Assembly: GCA_025936595.1 (NCBI GenBank)
Contig: JAICTB010000048.1
Coordinates: 1 to 12,174 of the forward strand
Reading direction: 5' to 3'
Length of the DNA stretch: 12,174 bases
Source of the DNA: Thermoleophilia bacterium
GTDB taxonomy: Bacteria > Actinomycetota > Thermoleophilia > Gaiellales > Gaiellaceae
In this document: positions 5,445 through 11,278 of the stretch, in pieces
How the letters are laid out: each line of letters starts with the position of its first letter
How positions within the stretch are numbered: the first letter of the stretch is position 1
Program-made: the position numbers and the translations under genes
The notes under the pieces: generated by a model
What the model was told of the DNA's origin: nothing
What the model saw: the letters and a program-made list of their open reading frames with translations, nothing else
Database searches by the model: none

Positions 5445-6872
5445 GTGGCCGTCGTCCTCAACGGCTCGGAGCTCGGGCCGGAGCAGGTCGTTGCGGTCGC
5501 GCGCGCGGGCGAAGCGGTCGAGCTCGCACCGTCGGCGCGCGAGCGCATGGAGCGCGCGCGAGCCGTCGCCGACCGCGTCCTCGAAGACGACGCTCCGATC
5601 TACGGGCTCTCGACGGGCGTCGGCGTGCGCAAGCGCGCACAGGTCGCGATCGACGAGCAGACCGCCTTCAACCGGCGGCTGATCCTCAACCACCTCGTCG
5701 GGCAGGGTGACGCCGCGCCGGAGGACGTCGTGCGCGCGACCATGCTCGTCCTCGCGAACGTGCTCGCGCGCGGCGCGAGCTCGGCGAGCCCCGCGCTGGT
5801 TGAGCGGATCGTCGACGCACTCAACGCGCGCCGGCACCCGAAGGTGCGGACGCTCGGCTCGCTCGGCCAGGCCGACCTCGCACCGATGGCCGACCTTGCA
5901 CACGGCCTGCTCGACGCGGACGACGTGCTTCGACCCGGCGAAGGGCTTGCGCTCCTGAACAACAACGCGTTCGCGACGGGGACGGCGGCACTCGCCGTCG
6001 CGGATTGCTCGCGCCTGCTCGACGCATCGCTCGTCGCCGGAGCGCTCGACCTCGAGGGATTCGCGGCGAACCTCTCGATCATCGACCCGGCCGTCGCGCG
6101 CGAACGGCCCTATGCCGGGATCACGATCGCGATCGAGCAGCTGCGCGCCCTGCTCGACGGCAGCGATCTCTTCGCCGACGGCACGGCGCGGAACCTGCAG
6201 GACCCACTCACGTTCCGCTGCCTGCCGCAGGTGCACGGCGCCTCGCTCGACGCGCTGCGCTTCGTGCGGGCGCAGCTCGAGATCGAGCTGAACGCGGCGC
6301 AGGGAAACCCGCTCGTCGACGTCGAGGCGGGACGGATCCTCTCGGTGGGGAACTTCGACGCGCTCCCGCTCGCCGCGGCGCTCGATTTCATGCGGATCGC
6401 GCTCGCGCCGGTCCTGACGAGCGCGAACGAGCGTCTCGTGAAGCTCTTGCAGGCGCCGCTGACGGGGCTGCCGGAAGGGCTGTCGGAGCGCGCGGGGAGC
6501 GCGGAGGACTCGCTCAGCGAATACGGGCCGGCGGGGCAGGCACTCACGGCCGAGGCGCGGCTCCTCGCCCAGCCCGTGTCGTTCGAGCTCGCGAGCTCGG
6601 CGCACGCGGAGGGGATCGAGGACCGGGCGACGATGGCGCCCCTCGGGGCGCGGCGCCTCGCCGAGATGGTCTCGCTCGGCGAGGGCATCGTCGCGATCGA
6701 GCTGCTCGTCGCCTGCCAGGCCGCCGACCTGCGCGGGCACCGGCTCGGCGCGGGCACAGGGCGCGCCCGGGCGCTCGTGCGCGAGCGCGTGCCCTTCAAG
6801 CGCGAGGCGGACCCGATTCCCGCCAGCGTGGAGCCTCTACGGGACCTGGTGCGCTCGGGGCTCCTCGCGTGA
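5445..6872 (+). CDS. Histidine/aromatic ammonia-lyase-fold protein lacking the MIO triad (possible trimethylammonium lyase)
   Basis: A 475-residue member of the HAL/PAL family (PF00221); GTG 5445 is the first start in frame and puts Y53 (YGLSTGVG) and H83 (LNHLVG) at the same numbers as in bacterial histidine ammonia-lyase. The region that normally reads GSVGASGDLAP reads GSLGQADLAP here (Q142-A143-D144), one residue shorter, so the Ala-Ser-Gly that cyclises to MIO is absent. Other active-site positions are partly kept: N172-N174 (LLNNNAF), R258 in QDPLTFRC (where HAL has Tyr280 there is Leu255), F304 (GNFDA) and E392-D393. Ergothionase, which eliminates trimethylamine from ergothioneine, is a HAL-fold lyase without MIO; a quaternary amine needs no MIO to leave. 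A similar reaction on ergothioneine or hercynine is plausible. A non-catalytic homologue remains possible. No Shine-Dalgarno precedes the start. Confidence 0.85.
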   Translation: MAVVLNGSELGPEQVVAVARAGEAVELAPSARERMERARAVADRVLEDDAPIYGLSTGVGVRKRAQVAIDEQTAFNRRLILNHLVGQGDAAPEDVVRATMLVLANVLARGASSASPALVERIVDALNARRHPKVRTLGSLGQADLAPMADLAHGLLDADDVLRPGEGLALLNNNAFATGTAALAVADCSRLLDASLVAGALDLEGFAANLSIIDPAVARERPYAGITIAIEQLRALLDGSDLFADGTARNLQDPLTFRCLPQVHGASLDALRFVRAQLEIELNAAQGNPLVDVEAGRILSVGNFDALPLAAALDFMRIALAPVLTSANERLVKLLQAPLTGLPEGLSERAGSAEDSLSEYGPAGQALTAEARLLAQPVSFELASSAHAEGIEDRATMAPLGARRLAEMVSLGEGIVAIELLVACQAADLRGHRLGAGTGRARALVRERVPFKREADPIPASVEPLRDLVRSGLLA

Positions 6873-6875
6873 TAC

Positions 6876-6908
6876 GCACTTCGTGCGCACATTGTGCGCA
6901 CGAAGTGC
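6876..6908. promoter_or_regulatory. Perfect 33-bp palindrome, likely IclR operator
   Basis: Two 16-base arms (6876-6891 and 6893-6908) match perfectly around the single base 6892. The palindrome fills the gap between the lyase stop and the -10 of the iclR gene, covering the -35 region, so a bound regulator would block that promoter (autorepression). The core octamer TGTGCGCA at 6893-6900 occurs inverted at 6884-6891 and again at 6914-6921, 21 bases downstream, over the start codon. There is no T-run, so an intrinsic terminator for the upstream gene is less likely. Confidence 0.75.
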
Positions 6909-6914
6909 TAGTAT
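6909..6914 (+). promoter_or_regulatory. Candidate -10 of the first iclR gene (leaderless)
   Basis: TAGTAT abuts the palindrome and ends 6 bases before ATG 6921. The distance places the transcript start at or next to the ATG, and no Shine-Dalgarno is present. It supports ATG 6921 over GTG 6915. Confidence 0.5.
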
Positions 6915-6920
6915 GTGCGC

Positions 6921-7679
6921 ATGACCAGTGACGGCGTTGCAGGGACCCAGGCGGTCGATCGCGCGCTTGCGATCCTCCAGTGGTTCGACGAGCGCACGAC
7001 GGAGCTCGGCGTCGCCGATGTCGCGGAGCGGCTCGGCGTGCACCGGAGCACCGCGACGCGGCTCCTCGCGGCGCTCGAGCGCAACGGCTTCGTCGAGCTC
7101 GACCCCGGGACCGGACGCTACCGCCTCGGCCTGCGGCTCGTCACGCTCGCCGGCCTCGTCCTCAACCGCTTCCCCGTGCGCGCGCTCGCCCGCGAGGTGC
7201 TGCAGGAGCTACGCGACGAGACGGAGGAGACGGCGTACCTCGGCCTCCTCGACAACCGCGAGGTGATCTACATCGATCAGGCCTCGAGCCCGCACGTCGC
7301 GGTCAATGTCGACTGGGTCGGCTACCGGCAGCCGCTGACCGCCGGCGCGACCGGCTTCCTGCTGCTCGCGTTCCAGCCGCCTGACGTGATCGACGAGCTC
7401 GTGCGCGACGCGGCCGGCCGGCCCGGGCCGCCGATCCCGAGCGAGCTCGAGCTCGCGGCGATCCGCAGAGACGGGTACCTCATCCGCGGCACACCCGATC
7501 CGGACGGCGTCGTGGGTGTCGCCGCGGCCGTGCGCGATCACCTCGGCTCGACGGTCGCGGCCGTGACCGTCTCGGGGCCGCTCCATCGCGCCGGCCCGCG
7601 CCGCGACACGACGCTCGTACCGGCGGTGCTGCGCGCAGCTGCGCGCGTCTCGGAAGCGCTCGGCTACCGCGCGGCGTGA
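6921..7679 (+). CDS. IclR-family transcriptional regulator (first copy)
   Basis: A 252-residue regulator. The winged helix-turn-helix spans about 10-70, with the helices VADVAERLGVHRSTATRLLAAL and the wing GTGRYRLG. The C-terminal IclR effector domain follows, with YLGLLDNREVIYIDQA and PLTAGATGFLLLAF. IclR proteins bind palindromic operators as dimers of dimers and respond to small organic ligands, often controlling adjacent catabolic genes. A perfect palindrome overlaps this gene's own promoter and lies directly behind the MIO-less lyase gene. The gene overlaps the MFS gene by 4 bases (GTGA), which suggests that the transporter supplies the ligand or a precursor. ATG 6921 is preferred on promoter distance; GTG 6915, two codons upstream, is an alternative. 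Confidence 0.92.
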   Translation: MTSDGVAGTQAVDRALAILQWFDERTTELGVADVAERLGVHRSTATRLLAALERNGFVELDPGTGRYRLGLRLVTLAGLVLNRFPVRALAREVLQELRDETEETAYLGLLDNREVIYIDQASSPHVAVNVDWVGYRQPLTAGATGFLLLAFQPPDVIDELVRDAAGRPGPPIPSELELAAIRRDGYLIRGTPDPDGVVGVAAAVRDHLGSTVAAVTVSGPLHRAGPRRDTTLVPAVLRAAARVSEALGYRAA

Positions 7680-8857
7680 CGGACGGCGCACCCTCCCGCC
7701 GGTTCTACGCGACGGCGTTCGGCGTCGGCGCCGCGTTCGCGAACATGGGCGTCGCCGTGCCGCTCCAGGTCACGGCGCTCGGCGGCCGGCCGTCGCTCGC
7801 GGGAGCCGTGCTCGCGGCGGGCACGGTGTCGATCGCGCTCGGCGCGCTTCTCGCGGGAGCGATCTCGCCGCGCATCGGCGGCGGGCCGCGCACGCTCGCG
7901 CTCGCACTCTCCGTGTGCGGCACGGGCAGCCTCGTCTTCTGCGCCACCACGTCGGTGGCCGGCATCGCCGCGGGCGCGGTGCTCGTCGGCGCAGGCATCG
8001 GCCTCTTCTGGGTCTCGAGCCAGCTCGTCCTCGGCCGGCGCTCCGGGACGCGGGGGAGCGAGTCCGCCTTCGCCGTCCACTTTGCCGCGTACACCCTCGG
8101 CGCGGTCGCCGGGTCGAGCCTCACCGGCGGGATCGCCGCCGTCTCGGATGCGGCCGGGCTTGCAGCGGTGACCGGCATCCGCCTCAGCTCGCTCGCGGGG
8201 CTCGCCGTCGCGTCCGTCTCGCTCGCTCTCTGGTGGCCGTGCGCCTCCCGGCCTGAGCCGGTGCCCGTGCACGCGGCGCGTCGCTTCGCGCCCTCACGTC
8301 ACCTCGGCGTGCAGCTTCCGGACCTGCTGCTCGTGAGCGCGCTCGGGTTTCTCCTGCCGCTCGCGCCGACCGTGCTCGCGCACGGCTACCACCTCGGGCC
8401 GCTCGTGATCGGGTTGGTGATGAGCGGCGTGTCGGTGGCGAAGATTGCGGGGACGTTCACCGCTCGCGCGCTCGCGCATTCCGGCGGCGCTCGGCGCGGC
8501 ATCGTGTTCCTGCTCGCGGGCGGCGGAGTCGTGTGCGTGCTGCTCTGCCTCGCACTCGACGCTCCGTCGTTCGTCGCGGCCCTGCTCCTGACCGCGCTCC
8601 TCGTCGCCGGTGTTTGGCCGCTCGTCGTGGACTCGGCACAGGCACGGGTCCCGCCGGAGAGCCGTCACGACCTGACCGTCGTCTGGAACGCACGCGAGTA
8701 CGGCGTGATCGCCGTGACGACGTTCCTCGCCGGCTGGCTCCTCTCGGCCCTCGGCCGCCCCGAGCCGCTCTTCGCCCTCGCCGCGTTGCTGATCGCGGGC
8801 GCGGCCGCCTGCGCGGCGGTGATGCTGCGGCGTCCGGTCTGGCAACCCGCCGCATGA
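7676..8857 (+). CDS. Major facilitator superfamily transporter
   Basis: A 393-residue membrane protein starting at the GTG that overlaps the iclR stop. Twelve hydrophobic segments can be counted: six in the first half (from about residue 9 to 190), a basic, proline-containing cytoplasmic loop around 191-210 (RPEPVPVHAARRFAPSRH), and six in the second half. The loop between segments 2 and 3 carries the short motif SPRIGGG in the place of the usual MFS motif A, but with little similarity to it. This is a proton-coupled or facilitated transporter of the inner membrane. The substrate is unknown; co-transcription with an IclR gene next to a lyase suggests uptake or efflux of the compound degraded here (inference). 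Confidence 0.88.
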   Translation: MTDGAPSRRFYATAFGVGAAFANMGVAVPLQVTALGGRPSLAGAVLAAGTVSIALGALLAGAISPRIGGGPRTLALALSVCGTGSLVFCATTSVAGIAAGAVLVGAGIGLFWVSSQLVLGRRSGTRGSESAFAVHFAAYTLGAVAGSSLTGGIAAVSDAAGLAAVTGIRLSSLAGLAVASVSLALWWPCASRPEPVPVHAARRFAPSRHLGVQLPDLLLVSALGFLLPLAPTVLAHGYHLGPLVIGLVMSGVSVAKIAGTFTARALAHSGGARRGIVFLLAGGGVVCVLLCLALDAPSFVAALLLTALLVAGVWPLVVDSAQARVPPESRHDLTVVWNAREYGVIAVTTFLAGWLLSALGRPEPLFALAALLIAGAAACAAVMLRRPVWQPAA

Positions 8858-8917
8858 CCTGACAGCATCGGCACCCTGCCGCGCACCGGACACCCAGCAG
8901 TCAGACTCGTCGGCGCC

Positions 8918-9646
8918 GTGCAACGAGCGTTCGCGGTGATCGACGCGCTCGCGGAGGCCGAGTCGGAGCTCGGCACGAACGAGCTGGCGCGGCGAACCGG
9001 CATCAACGTGAGCACCGTCTCGCGCCTGCTCGCGACGCTTGCGGCGGACGGCGTCGTCGAGCATCTCCCCGAGTCGGGGCGCTACCGCCTCGGGCCGCGT
9101 CTGATGCAGCTCGGCAACATCGTGCTCGAGCGGCTCGACCTCCGCAGCATCGCCTCACCGCATCTGCACGCACTCGTTGCCGCGACCGGCGAGACCGCGA
9201 CGCTCTCGGTGGCGGGTGAGCGTGATGCGCTGACGGTCGATTTCGTCCGCAGCCCCGCCTCGGTGCAGAGCGTCGTCCAGGTGGGCCGGCCGAGCATCGC
9301 GCACGCGACGGCGACGGGAAAGGTCATGCTCGCGCTCGGTGGCCGGCCCCTCCCAGCGGGGCCGCTGAAGACCTACACCGCTCGCACGATCACGCAGCGC
9401 GCGGCGCTCGCACGCGAGCTCGCCGAGATCAGGCAGCGCGGATACGCCTTCAACTTCGGCGAGCGCGAGGAGGACCTGCACGCGCTCGCCGCCCCGGTGC
9501 ACGGCGCGCGCGGCGAGCTGGTGGCGATCCTCGGCGTGCAGGGACCGGCCTCGCGCTTCGCGCGCGCGAAGATGAAGGCGGCCGTGGAGCCGCTGCTCGA
9601 GCACGCGCGCGCGGTCTCGCGCGAGCTCGGCTGGCAATCGAGCTAG
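8918..9646 (+). CDS. IclR-family transcriptional regulator (second copy)
   Basis: A 242-residue IclR protein with the winged helix (TNELARRTGINVSTVSRLLATL, wing ESGRYRLG) and an effector domain containing SVVQVGRPSIAHATATGKVMLA and the late motif GYAFNFGEREEDLHALAAPV. The chosen GTG makes the protein begin directly at the conserved VQRAF strand, which is short for the family. Upstream the frame is open only to the TGA at 8855-8857 and has no ATG, GTG or TTG, so either this start or a CTG at 8876 is used. The two IclR proteins differ clearly outside the DNA-binding core and are not a recent duplication. It lies 60 bases after the MFS gene and converges on soxB, sharing CTAG for both stops. It is a candidate regulator of the sox genes. 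Confidence 0.9.
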   Translation: MQRAFAVIDALAEAESELGTNELARRTGINVSTVSRLLATLAADGVVEHLPESGRYRLGPRLMQLGNIVLERLDLRSIASPHLHALVAATGETATLSVAGERDALTVDFVRSPASVQSVVQVGRPSIAHATATGKVMLALGGRPLPAGPLKTYTARTITQRAALARELAEIRQRGYAFNFGEREEDLHALAAPVHGARGELVAILGVQGPASRFARAKMKAAVEPLLEHARAVSRELGWQSS

Positions 9647-10983
9647 GACCAGGGATACGGCGAGTGCGAGACCGGGTGCAGGTCGCCGGACTCGAAGCGC
9701 CCGAAGCGGAACGGGTACAGGAGATCGGAGCGATCGCCGGCGAGCACACGCGCGACCTCGCGACCGACGCCGATCATCTTGTAGCCGTGGTTCGAGTCGA
9801 AGATGCCGTAGGCATTCGGCTTCACGTAGTCGAAGACGGGGAAGTTGTCGGCCGTGAACGCACCGACGCCGCCGGAGCGCGCCGTCTCGTACGCGGGACG
9901 ACAGCCCTCGAAGCGCGACATCGCATGTGACAGTCCCGCGCACCACATGTCGGCGAACCCGTCGTCGACGTTCGTGGTCTGCGGATACGGATCGAGCACC
10001 ACGTCGTCGGAGACGGTGAGCGGCGAGGCGCCGCCCTGGACGCCGTTGCGGTCGCGCTTGTAGTAGATGCCCCAGAGCTCGTCCGTGACGAGGCGGCCGT
10101 CGTCGGTGTAGAGCGGTGCGTCGGTGTCGAGATGCACGACGGGCGGCGCGCCGCCGTCGGCGGTCGCGAAGAGCGCCGCGTCGACACGGATCTCTCCCTC
10201 CTGCAGGTTCCAGTACGTCCACATCGGCCGGTCGCGCACGACCTCGCCGTCGGGCAGGTGGATGTCGATCGTCGCCGGCAGGCCGAGCATCGACCAGAAG
10301 CGCTTTGCCCACGGCCCCGGCGCGAGCACGACCTGCTCGCCCACCTCGACGCGCCCGCGATCGGTGACGACCGCGTGAACGCTGTCGTCGGAGCCGACCT
10401 CGAGCTCGAGCACCTCGACGCCGGAGAGAATCGTCACGGACTCGGACTCGCACTTGCCGACGAGCCCGCGAACCGAGTCCAGGTTGAAGGCGAAGCCGCC
10501 CTGCTGCTCGTGCAGGCACACCGTCACTCCCTGCGCGCGCCAGTCCGGGAAGATCGCCTTCATGTGGTCGTCGACGGCGTCCGCGCCGACGATCAGCTCC
10601 GACCGGTAGCCGATCCGCTCCTGCCGCTCGAACGTCTCCGCAAGGTCCGGCTCCTGCACGTTCGCACCGAGCGCGATGTAGCCGACCGCGTTGTAGTGGT
10701 AGGCGACGGGGTCGGACTCCCATACCTCGACGCACGCCTGCATCAGCTCGCTCATCGCGGGCTGGAAGTAGTTGTTCCGCACGACGCCGCAGGCGATCCC
10801 GGATGCGCCCGCGCCCGGATGGCTCTTGTCCAGAACGAGCACGTCTTCGCCCGAGCCGAGGCCGCGGAGCCGGAGCTCGCGCGCCAGATGGTAGGCGGTC
10901 GAGAGGCCGTGAATGCCGGCGCCGACGACCACGAATCGCGCCGAGACGGGCAGGCTCACCCGTTGCCTATGCGGCAATACCAT
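9643..10983 (-). CDS. soxB: FAD-dependent amine oxidase, sarcosine oxidase beta subunit-like
   Basis: A 446-residue flavoprotein of the D-amino-acid/sarcosine oxidase family. The dinucleotide fold is VVVGAGIHGLSTAYHL with G21-x-G23-x-x-G26 and the ribose-binding acid D52 (VLVLDKS). GASGIACGVVRNNYF at about 59-73 and the C-terminal SNHGYKMIGVGREVARVLAG complete the FAD site. Heterotetrameric sarcosine oxidases oxidise N-methyl groups of sarcosine or related amines to formaldehyde or methylene-tetrahydrofolate plus H2O2. Here soxB is transcribed away from soxD-soxA, unlike the usual soxBDAG order. It is longer than typical SoxB (about 405). ATG 10983 fits a -10 6 bases upstream; GTG 10959, in the same frame, is an alternative start. 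The true substrate could be dimethylglycine, sarcosine or another N-methyl amino acid. Confidence 0.85.
   Translation of the reverse strand: MVLPHRQRVSLPVSARFVVVGAGIHGLSTAYHLARELRLRGLGSGEDVLVLDKSHPGAGASGIACGVVRNNYFQPAMSELMQACVEVWESDPVAYHYNAVGYIALGANVQEPDLAETFERQERIGYRSELIVGADAVDDHMKAIFPDWRAQGVTVCLHEQQGGFAFNLDSVRGLVGKCESESVTILSGVEVLELEVGSDDSVHAVVTDRGRVEVGEQVVLAPGPWAKRFWSMLGLPATIDIHLPDGEVVRDRPMWTYWNLQEGEIRVDAALFATADGGAPPVVHLDTDAPLYTDDGRLVTDELWGIYYKRDRNGVQGGASPLTVSDDVVLDPYPQTTNVDDGFADMWCAGLSHAMSRFEGCRPAYETARSGGVGAFTADNFPVFDYVKPNAYGIFDSNHGYKMIGVGREVARVLAGDRSDLLYPFRFGRFESGDLHPVSHSPYPWS
10963..10977. promoter_or_regulatory. Small inverted repeat TTGCC-N5-GGCAA at the sox divergent region
   Basis: A 15-bp site with 5-base arms lies within the first codons of soxB, or just upstream if the GTG at 10959 is the real start. 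It sits about 14 bases from the shared -10 elements and has the size of an IclR-type operator. By chance a site of this size is not rare, so the call is tentative. Confidence 0.25.
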
Positions 10984-10989
10984 ATCCCG

Positions 10990-10996
10990 ATAGTAT
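10990..10996. promoter_or_regulatory. Overlapping divergent -10 elements for soxB and soxDA
   Basis: The two starts (soxB ATG at 10983, soxD GTG at 11006) are separated by 22 bases. TAGTAT on the plus strand (10991-10996) and TACTAT on the minus strand (10995-10990) share five of six base pairs. The minus one ends 6 bases before the soxB ATG and the plus one 9 bases before the soxD GTG. No -35 is evident on either side. RNA polymerase could load in only one direction at a time. Confidence 0.5.
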
Positions 10997-11005
10997 CAGC
11001 GCGTC

Positions 11006-11278
11006 GTGTCGTTCCTGCTTCCGTGCCCCCATTGCGGCCCGCGCGATGTCAACGAGTTCGACTACGCCGGCGAGGTGACGACGCGCCCCAGCGGCACGCC
11101 GGACGTGCGCGAGCTCGCCGGCTACGTGTACTTCCGCCGGAACGTCGCGGGTGTCCAGCGAGAGTGGTGGCACCATCGCTTCGGCTGCGACACCTGGTTT
11201 CTCGCCGAGCGCGACACGCGCACGAACGAGGTGCTCCGCACGGATGTGCCGGCGGCGCGGGAGCGGGCACGGGCTTGA
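11006..11278 (+). CDS. soxD: Sarcosine oxidase delta subunit (zinc-binding)
   Basis: A 90-residue protein with the complete SoxD pattern: C7-P-H-C10-G near the N terminus and H56/H57 with C61 (EWWHHRFGCDTWF), the zinc site known from heterotetrameric sarcosine oxidase. YVYFRRNVAGVQREWW and the tail ERDTRTNEVL are typical. Delta is a structural subunit that bridges alpha and beta in the cytoplasmic complex. The stop overlaps the TTG start of soxA by 4 bases (TTGA). No Shine-Dalgarno precedes the GTG; the transcript probably begins within a few bases of it. Confidence 0.93.
   Translation: MSFLLPCPHCGPRDVNEFDYAGEVTTRPSGTPDVRELAGYVYFRRNVAGVQREWWHHRFGCDTWFLAERDTRTNEVLRTDVPAARERARA

Noticed and set aside
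3753..6740. About 1000-codon open frame on the minus strand
   Set aside because: It runs antisense to four clear features and across the inverted-repeat element. Low-complexity Arg-rich composition marks it as a shadow.
5445..6872. Ordinary hutH (histidine ammonia-lyase)
   Set aside because: The MIO-forming Ala-Ser-Gly is missing and the Tyr280 equivalent is Leu, so the standard reaction should not be assigned.
6876..6908. Rho-independent terminator of the lyase gene
   Set aside because: The palindrome lacks a U-tract, begins 3 bases after the stop and overlaps the next promoter, which fits an operator better.
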